NCBI RefSeq assembly: GCF_003946145.1
Contig: NZ_RHOC01000001.1
Span: 1 to 64,000 of the forward strand
DNA: 64,000 nt
Direction of reading: 5' to 3'
Source: Levilactobacillus huananensis
Lineage (GTDB): Bacteria; Bacillota; Bacilli; Lactobacillales; Lactobacillaceae
Position numbers and translations under genes: made by a program. Numbering within the stretch: the first letter of the stretch is position 1; every line of letters begins with the position of its first letter. The notes beneath the pieces were generated by a model. The model was not told the DNA's origin. It saw nothing but the letters and a program-made list of their open reading frames with translations, and did no database searches. Positions 17,079 through 25,608 of the stretch are shown here, one piece after another.

Positions 17079-17099
17079 ATTGTATACAATTAAATTGTC
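17079..17099 (-). promoter_or_regulatory. OhrR-type operator
   Basis: TACAATTAAATTGTC (17085-17099) matches the Bacillus OhrR operator half TACAATTAAATTGTA at 14 of 15 bases. It overlaps a second palindrome, ATTGTATACAAT (17079-17090). The site lies about 35 bases upstream of the regulator start. Confidence 0.75.
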
Positions 17100-17459
17100 A
17101 TTATCAAGAAACTTACCTTGAAGAAGGACAATTAGGTCACGATCTGACCGTTAATCGACTAGAGATCGTCAGCTGCACGTCAGAATGATTATATAGCATG
17201 TAGACTGGTGAGTGCAATGATTATTGACGAATTGAGTTTTTTGCCCACCTAGAGGTTGGATAGAAAAACAACATGATTATGGGCTTAACTCGCTCAAGTA
17301 TACCAGAAGACGTCTGTATAAAATGAAAAATTTTATGAGAATGATAATCGACAACTTAGAATTTGCTGAGTTTTCACTGGCAATGAAGAGGATTAGGTTC
17401 GAAAATCAGGTGTTACGGATTTGGTAAATTGCCTATAAGCTGGGACTCTTGTTGATGTC
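17100..17459. other. Non-coding region between ohrR and vanZ
   Basis: About 360 bases without an open frame. Near 17337-17352 it holds GAGAATGATAATCG, which resembles one half of a Fur/PerR box, too incomplete to call. Nothing else is recognised. Confidence 0.4.
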
Positions 17460-17498
17460 ACAATAAGTATTGTCGCCGACGCCTAGAATCAGTATACT
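17460..17498 (+). promoter_or_regulatory. Putative promoter with palindrome before vanZ
   Basis: TTGTCG (17470-17475) and TATACT (17493-17498) are 17 bases apart. The perfect palindrome ACAATA-AG-TATTGT (17460-17473) overlaps the -35. Its half-sites resemble those near ohrR, so common control is conceivable. Confidence 0.45.
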
Positions 17499-17521
17499 AA
17501 GGTTATCAAGGGGGCGATTCA

Positions 17522-18019
17522 ATGGCACGGTGGTTACCATTTGTTCTGGTTAGCCTAGTTTGTTTAGGTCTAACGGTGCGGGATGGCCGTCGTCGGTCCT
17601 GGCCGCGAGTGGGTTGGTGGCTCGGATGTTGGAGCCTTGCAGCGCTAACTTGGATTCCCGTGACGGTGACGTTCGGATCACAGGTGGCAGGTATTCAGAC
17701 CTTTCACTGGGCTAATGGTACCTGGGTCTTGTGGCCGCTTCAACCGGCGGGAATCGACGCCTCGTTTTGGTTGAATATTGTGATGACAATTCCGCAGGGG
17801 ATGCTCTGGCAGTGGAACTTCAACGGTCGTTGGCCCCAATGGCTGAGTGCTGGACTCGTTACCGGGCTAACTTTGGAAACCGGACAGGCGATTGGCAACT
17901 ATCTGGTTGGCCTGGGCCGTTGGGTTGATATTAATGATGTCTTGACGAATACATTGGGTGTCATCTTAGGGGCCCTTATCTTTGTATGGGGGCAGCGTCG
18001 AGCACAACTTAGGAGGTAA
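17522..18019 (+). CDS. VanZ-like membrane protein
   Basis: A 165-residue protein with four to five membrane segments. The C-terminal half shows the VanZ pattern NIVMTIPQGML, then GLTLETGQ, then GRWVDINDVLTNTLGVILG. VanZ-like proteins are linked to low-level glycopeptide or antibiotic tolerance in some hosts, but in most the role is unknown. ATG follows AAGGGGGCG. The YbjQ-like gene starts 5 bases after its stop, so the two are probably co-transcribed. Confidence 0.88.
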   Translation: MARWLPFVLVSLVCLGLTVRDGRRRSWPRVGWWLGCWSLAALTWIPVTVTFGSQVAGIQTFHWANGTWVLWPLQPAGIDASFWLNIVMTIPQGMLWQWNFNGRWPQWLSAGLVTGLTLETGQAIGNYLVGLGRWVDINDVLTNTLGVILGALIFVWGQRRAQLRR

Positions 18020-18024
18020 GTGTA

Positions 18025-18318
18025 ATGTTTATGACAACTGGGGGGCTGAACCGGGCTCACGAGATTCAAGGGATTATGACGGCAACGCAACATGCGATGA
18101 TGTGTTCTGAAAAACCGGATGAGTTTTCTTTGTTTGATGACTTATTTGATGCCGTTAAACAGAAACTAATGAAACAAGCCCAGGAAGCCGGCGCAGACGG
18201 TTTGATCGAAGTTCGTTTTAATACCGAAGTTGTTCGGATGAGCGTGGCTCCGAAATTTTTAGTCGTTCATGGCTATGGTACCGCGGTTAAATTCCCCAAG
18301 GCAAAAAAAACTGAATAA
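18025..18318 (+). CDS. YbjQ/UPF0145-like protein
   Basis: A 97-residue divergent member of the YbjQ family. The C-terminus (QEAGADGLIEVRFN...HGYGTAVKF) is clearly related to the protein at 3933-4253, while the N-terminus is shorter and contains the GIMTATQHAMMCSE segment. ATG follows TTAGGAGG at ideal spacing. It is probably translated with vanZ. A tRNA-Leu gene follows after 52 bases. Confidence 0.82.
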   Translation: MFMTTGGLNRAHEIQGIMTATQHAMMCSEKPDEFSLFDDLFDAVKQKLMKQAQEAGADGLIEVRFNTEVVRMSVAPKFLVVHGYGTAVKFPKAKKTE

Positions 18319-18370
18319 AAGGGTTCACATTTATTCACGGATAGTGTAATATATTACTTGTTGTTGAGTT

Positions 18371-18454
18371 GCCCCGATGGCGGAACTGGCAGACGCGCAG
18401 CGTTCAGGTCGCTGTTTGAGTGATCAAGTACAGGTTCGAATCCTGCTCGGGGCA
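18371..18454 (+). tRNA. tRNA-Leu (CAG)
   Basis: A class II tRNA with acceptor GCCCCGA/TCGGGGC and anticodon loop TTCAGGT, giving CAG. It stands alone and is followed by a terminator and then by an apparent integrase remnant, so it may have served as an attachment site. Confidence 0.95.
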
Positions 18455-18489
18455 TAATTCAATAGTCTGGTTGACTCTAAAACCGTTTG

Positions 18490-18515
18490 AAACGTCTAGA
18501 AATAGACGTTTTTTG
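18490..18515 (+). terminator. Terminator of tRNA-Leu
   Basis: AAACGTCTA and TAGACGTTT form a perfect 9-bp stem around a GAAA tetraloop, followed by T4-5. Confidence 0.9.
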
Positions 18516-18553
18516 TTTTGAGCTAAATTAATTGTAATCAACTAAAATCATAG

Positions 18554-18615
18554 TTCGGTGAATAAATCAGGAACAAATCGACTTTTTTCGGTCTGTTTTT
18601 GACTGGTTCACCGAA
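18554..18615. repeat. 9-bp inverted repeat beside the integrase remnant
   Basis: TTCGGTGAA (18554-18562) and TTCACCGAA (18607-18615) are perfect inverted copies 44 bases apart, and T7 follows on the + strand. They lie at the 3' end of the integrase remnant. They could be a weak terminator or part of a former attachment region. Confidence 0.4.
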
Positions 18616-18758
18616 TTTTTTTGGCCCTGTATAAATGACGTCGTTTCCATTGCGTGGCACATGTAAAAGTAGATAGTCCTAGTCATCGTGTAATTGGCGT
18701 GACCTAATCGGTGAAAGACTAAAACGAGACGCTCTGATAGACGCAGTTGCATATCCAA
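18567..18758 (-). pseudogene. Tyrosine recombinase (integrase) C-terminal remnant
   Basis: The minus-strand frame contains FHRLGHANYTMTRTIYFYM, which closely follows the integrase pattern RLGHAN-x-TMT-x-x-Y, covering the conserved His of the GHA box and the catalytic Tyr. Nothing upstream in any frame completes the catalytic domain, and the upstream arginine/HxxR region is not recognisable. It lies about 110 bases beyond tRNA-Leu, the usual place for an integrase. This points to a decayed integrated element. The call is an inference from one motif. Confidence 0.5.
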
Positions 18759-18759
18759 G

Positions 18760-19148
18760 GTCGCAAGGCATGTGAAGATGACACGTTTGAGGTTGACTAA
18801 TGGGGATGGCTATTACAGCGAATGAGGACCACGTCAAGAAATTGATGTAAGAAAGAGTCACCTCATCATTAGATGGAGTGGCTTTATTACGAGACGTGCT
18901 TGTGCGGAACATTAAGTGTTAATCGCGTCACTCGATGCCTTTAATCTTTAGAGGACGTTCCTTAGAGACGTGTTGCATCTTGGTCGTCAAATTACTGTAA
19001 TCTGCCATGAGTGCCGATAGCCGTAATTTTCCAGTGGAATAGATGACATCTTGAAAAGTAAAAAATAATCATTAAATTGAAAAACTAATTGTATTATACT
19101 TACTAATACATAGGATGCGCGTTTTACTCAAAGTCGGGAGGAAATAAA
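18760..19148. other. Gene-poor stretch of the decayed island
   Basis: No intact frame with a ribosome binding site is present between the integrase remnant and the surface-protein gene. The composition is AT-rich. The surface protein's promoter should lie near its 3' end, where TTGAAA and TATACT elements occur at non-ideal spacing. Confidence 0.4.
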
Positions 19149-20897
19149 ATGCGATGGCAGCGTGGAATGATGGAAGTTGTTGCAACGATGTGTTTAGGAA
19201 CTATAGTAGGGCTAACTGGTTCTGGAATGAAGGTAAAAGCTGATGATGGCGGACATGAATATAGTTTTCGCCTTGAACCAGTTGATGAAGCAACTGGTCA
19301 GCCATTTTATGTACCACTCGGTGATGATGGAAAACCATATATGGGAATTGGGACGGAAAATGGAATTTGGGCCAGTGATCATGGCACAATGGCAGACAGG
19401 AAAGCTATGATCTTACCATCCGGAATCGAGCCAACTTATCGAAATGCCCTGAAGGCAGAGGGGGATACCTTTGGCAATCGCATTGATTATGTTTGGGTTT
19501 ATAAGTACTTATCTTTGGAAACGAATGATAGTCTCTCTGGGGGTAAATTGTCGGAGTTTGATTGGGAAGATTTAGGAGTTCCCGAAGGCAATGCGACTCA
19601 AAACCACGTTAATGATCTTTCAGGAAAGTTCGATGAGCTTGGTTCTACTTTTAATCAAGCCATCAGGTACACGTTGGATCTAGATAAATTTGAAGATAAT
19701 TTGGATCAGACATTTAACTATGAGCCGACTTCGGATAAGGTCGATGTTATTCAAGTACCGTTTAAGCAAAGCACGGCGGCAATCAAACTAACGGTTGTTA
19801 CTTATCCTGATAAGGGGGATAAGACAATACAAGCCGACTATGAAATGATTACCGGATTGAAAGGGAAAACAGTGCCATTTAAAGCAGACCTTGCCGATCA
19901 ATACGATTTGAATCAATCATCAGTAACTTTCAATGGTTCCGCCGATCAGAAAGAAACGCTGGTCTTAATTGATAAGAATCGTCCAAGAACGGCCACCATT
20001 CATTTTGTTCATACCGATGGGACTCAGGCCGCTCCTGACCAAAAGGTAACGCGTGAAAATGGGCAAAAACAGACCGTTACATCACCAACTATCGCTGGAG
20101 AGACGCCTGATTCAAAAGAAACGTTCGTTGATTTTAGCGATGCTAAATTTAAAGAAGACCCTGACCAAGAAACGACGGTAACGTATACTAAGCCGACCGT
20201 ACCGGCAACGAATACGGGGACAAGTCCAGTTCAAGGCTCATTTGTTCCTTTCCAGGTTTACGCTAAGCAGAAAATTTATCGGTATCAGCATATCGATTTT
20301 AAAAAGGGTGAACGCGTTCAAGGATACGTGAAAAAGCCACGAATCTATGCGCCTGTTTTCAAGGTGGTCGGAACCGCGACTTCTAAAGCTGGTAATCCGA
20401 GATATAAGTTAAGCGATGGCACTTATATTACGGCTAAAGAGTCACATATCGCTAAGCTGTTCTGGCAAGGTAAGACGTTCAAAAAACTTTATGTTGTCAA
20501 TCCAAAGGGAATTTGGACGCATACGAAAACGACTTTTGATGACCAGTTAAAGCACTTGAACCAAGGAACAGTTATTTCAGTGGTTAAGCAAGTCAAGGAT
20601 AAATCCATGACACGGTATCAATTATCAGATGGTACTTACATCACTGGTAATAAACGATATGTGACACCCAATAAGCCCAAGACTGTTACTAAAGTTCAGG
20701 CCAAGGGCGGTCGTAACCTATACAGCGACGTTAATTTGACCCGTCGACTTAAGCATTATAAAAGCGGACATGTTTTTGTCGTTGAAGGTTGGGATTATTC
20801 ACATGGCAAGAACCCACAGATTTTTGGAACTAAACGTTATAAGGTTGCGGGTGGTTACATCACTGGTAATCAGGAGTTGGTCACTCTTGTTGAATAA
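19149..20897 (+). CDS. Secreted MucBP-like / DUF5776 surface protein
   Basis: A 582-residue exported protein. A signal peptide ends near residue 31 (KVKA). Residues about 35-205 are a unique region. Two MucBP-like modules follow: one around residues 213-275, one starting at TATIHFVHTDGTQAAPDQKV and ending near residue 352. The C-terminus holds three SH3-like DUF5776-type repeats, each ending in RYKLSDGTYIT-like strands. They probably bind the cell wall, since no LPXTG motif is present. ATG follows GGGAGG. AT-rich composition and the nearby integrase remnant suggest horizontal origin. Likely role: adhesion. Confidence 0.83.
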   Translation: MRWQRGMMEVVATMCLGTIVGLTGSGMKVKADDGGHEYSFRLEPVDEATGQPFYVPLGDDGKPYMGIGTENGIWASDHGTMADRKAMILPSGIEPTYRNALKAEGDTFGNRIDYVWVYKYLSLETNDSLSGGKLSEFDWEDLGVPEGNATQNHVNDLSGKFDELGSTFNQAIRYTLDLDKFEDNLDQTFNYEPTSDKVDVIQVPFKQSTAAIKLTVVTYPDKGDKTIQADYEMITGLKGKTVPFKADLADQYDLNQSSVTFNGSADQKETLVLIDKNRPRTATIHFVHTDGTQAAPDQKVTRENGQKQTVTSPTIAGETPDSKETFVDFSDAKFKEDPDQETTVTYTKPTVPATNTGTSPVQGSFVPFQVYAKQKIYRYQHIDFKKGERVQGYVKKPRIYAPVFKVVGTATSKAGNPRYKLSDGTYITAKESHIAKLFWQGKTFKKLYVVNPKGIWTHTKTTFDDQLKHLNQGTVISVVKQVKDKSMTRYQLSDGTYITGNKRYVTPNKPKTVTKVQAKGGRNLYSDVNLTRRLKHYKSGHVFVVEGWDYSHGKNPQIFGTKRYKVAGGYITGNQELVTLVE

Positions 20898-21054
20898 ATA
20901 GATGCGCTTTAGCCACTTAATCTTTTGACACAGGTGGTTTGGGGTTAAGGGGTGGTTGTGCTCAGAGTGGCTTAATATGATGAGCACTAAATTTTCTACA
21001 CACCAGGGCTGTAAAAGCTACTGTGCCAGCATAATTCGTTAACAATTCGGAGAG

Positions 21055-21088
21055 GTTCGGTAAACATACTGTTTACTGAACTTTTTTT
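21055..21088 (+). terminator. Terminator before the uvrA2 gene
   Basis: GTTCGGTAAAC pairs with GTTTACTGAAC around a short loop, followed by T7. It lies about 160 bases after the surface-protein stop. Confidence 0.8.
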
Positions 21089-21185
21089 AGCTGCTATTGA
21101 AGAATACGGTATATCCGCTCCCTGAAATCTATGATGATCTGAGGTAAACTAGACCCATGACTCTTTGGAAGGGATTTGATTTTTC

Positions 21186-23687
21186 GTGACAACATTACCA
21201 ACCAAGATTAAAGTTCGTGGCGCCAAGGTCAATAATTTAAAGGATCTGGACGTCGATATTCCCCTAAATAAATTCGTAGCGATTACCGGCCGGAGTGGTT
21301 CTGGTAAATCCTCACTGGCGATGGGGGTGCTCTACGCAGAGGGTGCGCGACGTTATTTAAATGCACTGTCGACCTTTACTCGTCGGCGAATTAACCAGAT
21401 GGGGAAGGCCGCAGTCGATTCCGTTGCGTACTTGCCATCGGCTTTGGCCCTGCGTCAACGGCCACAGGTACCAGGTGTTCGGTCGACGGTGGGGACCATG
21501 TCCGAAAGTCTTAATGTCTTGCGGCTGGTCTTCTCACGGCTGGGATCGCCGGTATGTCCCAATGGTCACCGGATGACGCCAACTTTAGACGTCGCTGAAA
21601 ATATGGGAAACCTGGTTTGTCCAGTCTGTGGCGTTCATTTTATGGCACCCGGTGCTGAGGATTTTGCTTTTAATTCCGGTGGTGCTTGTCCTGAATGTGG
21701 GGGATTAGGTGAGGTTCGCCAGCTCAATGCCAATCTTCTGATCGCAAATGAAGACCAGACCCTTGAAGAGGGCGCTGTGGGGTCCTGGCATCTTCCTGGA
21801 CGAAGCTTTATGCCTTTAGTGGCTAACGCTATTGGTATTCCTATCGACGTGCCGTACAAAGATCTGAGCGATGCTGATAAAGAACGGGTACTCCATGGTC
21901 CCAAACAGACAGTGGAACTAAACATTGCTAGCAGCAAGGGTAAGATCTTCCATATGGATAACGCGGTTTATGAAAATGCTTTTGCTGCAGTGGAAGACAG
22001 TTTAGCCACCACAAAAAATGAACGAACGATTAAGCGGCTTAATCACTTTTACACTTTTACAACCTGTCCCACTTGTCACGGTACTCGGTTGAACCCAGAG
22101 CGTCTCAAACAGTTGTTAAATGGCCGAAATTTGGCGGAGGTTTGTGATCTACCGGTGGCGGAACTCCGTGAATTTGTCAAGACCATCGTGCCTTGGTTAC
22201 CAAAGAAAATGAAGCATCTGGGTCAAGAATTAGTCGATGAGCTGGTGTTGAGTCTACAACCCATGATGGATCTGGGCTTGGATTATCTGACGCTGAGTCG
22301 ACCGGGGGCAACTTTGTCCACCGGGGAACTTCAACGGATTCAACTTGGGCGAACGCTACGAAGTGCCACGACCGGCGTGCTCTATGTCCTTGATGAACCC
22401 TCGGTGGGGTTACACCCAGCTAACGTAGCGGGACTCATCAAGGCCTTCAGAGAACTGGTGTCCCAAGGGAATTCTGTAGTTGTTGTCGATCACGACACCA
22501 GCATTATTGGTGCCGCCGATGAGGTTATTGAGATTGGTCCTGGGGCTGGGAAGAATGGTGGAACTGTTGTCGATCAGGGTTCAGTCGCTGCCGTTGCGCA
22601 GAGTTCCCAGTCGCTGATTGCTCCATTTCTTAATGGAACGGCCACGTTACGCGAACGGCCCGTCCTTAGTGAGAAACAGTTGTGGGCCAAGGGCCAACTA
22701 GCGATTGAAGTTCAGCATCGATTTAATATTGATGATGTGAAGGTTCGTTTTCCGAAGAATCGGTTAACGACGGTGACGGGGATGAGTGGGGCCGGTAAGA
22801 CGACCCTAGTGCTGGATAGCCTGATTCCCGGTATCGCGGCACAAGTGGCCCATCGACCCTTGCCAAATCACGTCACGTCATTGGACCGGGCCAAGATTCG
22901 CCACGTGGTTACCGTGGATTCCGTGCCAGTGGGGAAGAATGTGCGGTCAACTGTGGCCACGTATACGGATATCTTGAATCGTTTACGTAAGCTATTTGCT
23001 GCGACTCCTGAAGCCAAAGAACAGGGCTACACGTCTAGTCGTTTTTCTTATAATGTCACAGCGGGGGCTTGCCCGATGTGTAACGGAACGGGTCAGATCT
23101 CACTCGATGTTCAGTACTTACCAGATATCACCGAGGTTTGTCCCCAGTGTCACGGCCAGCGATACAATCGCGAAACGCTAGCTGTTAAATGGCATGACTA
23201 TAGCATCGCAGATGTCTTAGCTTTATCAGTCGATGAAGCCTTACCGGTCTTTAACGATGAAAGTGGTATTGAAAGCACCCTACAAATCCTACACGATATG
23301 GGCCTCGGCTACCTCCTGTTAGGGGAGAGTACACCGGCCCTGTCTGGTGGTGAGGCACAACGGTTGAAGTTGGTTTCACGGATCGGCAAGCGTCAGACGG
23401 GGACGCTCTTCATCTTTGACGAACCAACCGTGGGCCTGCATCCGTTGGATATTCAACAATTGGTCAAGGTTTTTGATCGCCTGATTCAACAGGGCGCCAC
23501 GGTCATTGCGATTGAACACGACCTCGATCTGATTGCTAACGCTGACTATGTCATTGACATGGGACCCGGCGGTGGGATTAACGGGGGCCATTTGGTGGCC
23601 ACCGGGACACCACAGGAAATCAGTGAAACAGCAGATAGCGTCACGGGTCATTATCTTCATGACCATCTCACCCGATTTAAAAAGTAA
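21186..23687 (+). CDS. UvrA2-like excinuclease ATPase
   Basis: An 833-residue double ABC ATPase of the UvrA superfamily. Both Walker A motifs (GRSGSGKSS near residue 37 and GMSGAGKTT near residue 533), both signature motifs (LSTGELQRIQLG, LSGGEAQRLKLV) and several zinc-binding CxxC pairs (CPVCG, CPECGG, CPTCHG, CPMCNGTG, CPQCHG) are present. It is about 110 residues shorter than housekeeping UvrA and probably lacks the UvrB-binding region, as UvrA2 does. Relatives act in DNA damage tolerance or drug self-resistance. The start is GTG, with GGAAGGG upstream at long spacing. Confidence 0.9.
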   Translation: MTTLPTKIKVRGAKVNNLKDLDVDIPLNKFVAITGRSGSGKSSLAMGVLYAEGARRYLNALSTFTRRRINQMGKAAVDSVAYLPSALALRQRPQVPGVRSTVGTMSESLNVLRLVFSRLGSPVCPNGHRMTPTLDVAENMGNLVCPVCGVHFMAPGAEDFAFNSGGACPECGGLGEVRQLNANLLIANEDQTLEEGAVGSWHLPGRSFMPLVANAIGIPIDVPYKDLSDADKERVLHGPKQTVELNIASSKGKIFHMDNAVYENAFAAVEDSLATTKNERTIKRLNHFYTFTTCPTCHGTRLNPERLKQLLNGRNLAEVCDLPVAELREFVKTIVPWLPKKMKHLGQELVDELVLSLQPMMDLGLDYLTLSRPGATLSTGELQRIQLGRTLRSATTGVLYVLDEPSVGLHPANVAGLIKAFRELVSQGNSVVVVDHDTSIIGAADEVIEIGPGAGKNGGTVVDQGSVAAVAQSSQSLIAPFLNGTATLRERPVLSEKQLWAKGQLAIEVQHRFNIDDVKVRFPKNRLTTVTGMSGAGKTTLVLDSLIPGIAAQVAHRPLPNHVTSLDRAKIRHVVTVDSVPVGKNVRSTVATYTDILNRLRKLFAATPEAKEQGYTSSRFSYNVTAGACPMCNGTGQISLDVQYLPDITEVCPQCHGQRYNRETLAVKWHDYSIADVLALSVDEALPVFNDESGIESTLQILHDMGLGYLLLGESTPALSGGEAQRLKLVSRIGKRQTGTLFIFDEPTVGLHPLDIQQLVKVFDRLIQQGATVIAIEHDLDLIANADYVIDMGPGGGINGGHLVATGTPQEISETADSVTGHYLHDHLTRFKK

Positions 23688-23688
23688 C

Positions 23689-23724
23689 AAAAAAGGAGGT
23701 CTGCCATTGGCAGACCTCCTTTTA
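23689..23724. terminator. Bidirectional terminator
   Basis: AAAAGGAGGTCTGCC and GGCAGACCTCCTTTT form a perfect 15-bp stem around ATT, between convergent genes. Confidence 0.93.
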
Positions 23725-23757
23725 TAAGGATAAGTTTATTTCTAGTGGCGTGATTCC

Positions 23758-24000
23758 CTATAGTTTCTTAGAGATCGTGTAACGCTTGCTTGTGGACGGG
23801 TTCTTCTGTCCATTATCCAGCTGTCGCTCCGCTAAGAAAATATCGAAAGACGGCGCACCATTGTCGCTCTTAACAACGACGACATGACCGGATTCTGTAT
23901 GGCGTTCTTGATAAATCTGCGCGGTCTGTACGGCCTCGTGATAATCGTGAAAATTCCCAATAGAGTCACCGGGATTGAAAAGTACAATTTCATCCATCAT
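23758..24000 (-). CDS. Hypothetical protein, 80 aa
   Basis: An 80-residue soluble protein with no recognised family. The sequence alternates beta- and alpha-like segments (DEIVLFNPGD, HDYHEAVQTAQIYQE, GHVVVVKSD). ATG 24000 is chosen because AAAGGA lies 6 bases upstream; the earlier ATG at 24006 abuts that site. It is monocistronic. Confidence 0.62.
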   Translation of the reverse strand: MMDEIVLFNPGDSIGNFHDYHEAVQTAQIYQERHTESGHVVVVKSDNGAPSFDIFLAERQLDNGQKNPSTSKRYTISKKL

Positions 24001-24066
24001 AACCATTCCTTTCGGGGCTAGCTGCTAAATTCATTATAGCGCATTTGTCTTTTGAGTGATACCAAT

Positions 24067-25476
24067 TTACAGATTGGCGTCCATGGTAAAGGACAGATCT
24101 GAAAGGGCAGCGTTGGCCTGGACGAGTTTACCGGCCTGTGTCTGAATGGCTGTTGCGTAGACTGAGGCGGTTTCAACGTTCAGACTGCCAAGACTGGCAG
24201 GATTAGGTGTTGGTAGGGCATCCCCCGCGTGTAAACGCTGATAGCCTAAGGCCTGTGTTGACCCTAGAAAACTGTCAATGAGTTGGCGATTTTTGTGGTA
24301 GTGGTCTTCGCTGAGTACATCGAGCAGCTTGCTGGCCCAGTAGGGATTTTCACCCTGATAGTCGCTATTGTCGACGGCGTAATCGGCGGCAAGCTGGTCT
24401 CCCTGAGCATAGAAGGGGACGTAAGGATTGAAGGCAGGATTCCCGAAGCATTGCCAAACGATACCGGCTAACATTGGCACAACGTCGCGACGGAGTTGGA
24501 GAATGTGGGAGTTCTGTGTTCGTGACAAGCCCACTGCCCGGAACTGATGGCGTTCCGTATCGGTTCCGGTGCCCAGGGGATCGTAAGGTGTTTCCTGGTA
24601 ATGGGATCCCAGAAAGTTGGCAATCTCAGGCAGGCTAATCTTCTTTTCGGCGTGTTGAATAAACGGCAATTCTTGGTCAGTTGGATTTTCAAAAGCACTT
24701 GGCGTAAAGAGCTTATGACCATACCAAACTCGTGGTGTGTTGTAGTGACTGTCCGTGGCGGTTGCCGTCCCAAAGATGTGTCGGGAGTTGAACCGATTGC
24801 CATCGGGATTGAGATGGTGGCCCTGGACGAATTGACGGATGTTAGTCGAGGTCATGAATTCTTGAGGGCGATCAAAGTCAATATCTTGAATAGCCAGTTG
24901 GTTAGCAACGACGGCATAGGCGTCATCTGGAATCCGCTGGGCAACCCAGTGGTGACCACTGACGATCTCCATGTACCAAACCTCGTTGGTATCGCCGAAT
25001 AGGATACCGTTACTTTCTGCAGCGCCATTGGTTTCGACCAGGTGTCCTAGTCGTTGCACCCCAGCCTTAGCGGAGTCGATGTAGGGAAGCACGACAGTTA
25101 ACATGGCATCTTCGGCGATCCCGTCCGCTACTAGGGGGTCGACGCCTAAGACGCGGCTATTGGCATACGCAGATTCAGTGGCACTCATGGCGACATTCTT
25201 GGCGTTGATCCCACTTTCCTCGTAGAAGCCAGCAGAGGGGTCGGTGTCGGGAACGGCCGTGTAGTGATAGGCCTTTTCGGGCAAGGTTGTTCTGAACTGA
25301 TTGCCCTTCGAGATAAAGCTCAGGTTGCGTGGTTCATCGGCCACGTGGACCACGACACGTTTGGGCCAGATGGCGACGCCGTTATCCTCATTGCGGGCGA
25401 TCACGGGGTTTCCATCAATCGTGGCGTTTTTACCGGCTAAAAATGAGGTACAAGCTTGATGTAGCATACGGGACAT
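24067..25476 (-). CDS. pepD: C69 family dipeptidase
   Basis: A 469-residue cytoplasmic Ntn-hydrolase dipeptidase. Cys9 in HQACTSFLAGKNAT is the expected N-terminal-type nucleophile of family C69, and the following GNPVIARNEDNG loop and AMSATESAYAN segment are family signatures. The length is typical for lactobacillus PepD. ATG follows AAGGAGG. It would supply amino acids from imported dipeptides. It is a single gene, divergent from the Crp/Fnr regulator. Confidence 0.94.
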   Translation of the reverse strand: MSRMLHQACTSFLAGKNATIDGNPVIARNEDNGVAIWPKRVVVHVADEPRNLSFISKGNQFRTTLPEKAYHYTAVPDTDPSAGFYEESGINAKNVAMSATESAYANSRVLGVDPLVADGIAEDAMLTVVLPYIDSAKAGVQRLGHLVETNGAAESNGILFGDTNEVWYMEIVSGHHWVAQRIPDDAYAVVANQLAIQDIDFDRPQEFMTSTNIRQFVQGHHLNPDGNRFNSRHIFGTATATDSHYNTPRVWYGHKLFTPSAFENPTDQELPFIQHAEKKISLPEIANFLGSHYQETPYDPLGTGTDTERHQFRAVGLSRTQNSHILQLRRDVVPMLAGIVWQCFGNPAFNPYVPFYAQGDQLAADYAVDNSDYQGENPYWASKLLDVLSEDHYHKNRQLIDSFLGSTQALGYQRLHAGDALPTPNPASLGSLNVETASVYATAIQTQAGKLVQANAALSDLSFTMDANL

Positions 25477-25608
25477 GAAAAATTCCTCCTTAATCGATTA
25501 GCGGTTTCATTATGGCAACTATAGCACAATCCGCTCGGGAAGGCTTTCTTTACCGGTTTTAGCCAGTAGTTTGCTAAAATAGAAGATATGAGAAAGGAAG
25601 ATGTGGTC

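Noticed and set aside
17336-17354. Fur/PerR-box-like sequence GAGAATGATAATCG.
   Set aside because: Only one half resembles the consensus, and no gene starts at a fitting distance.
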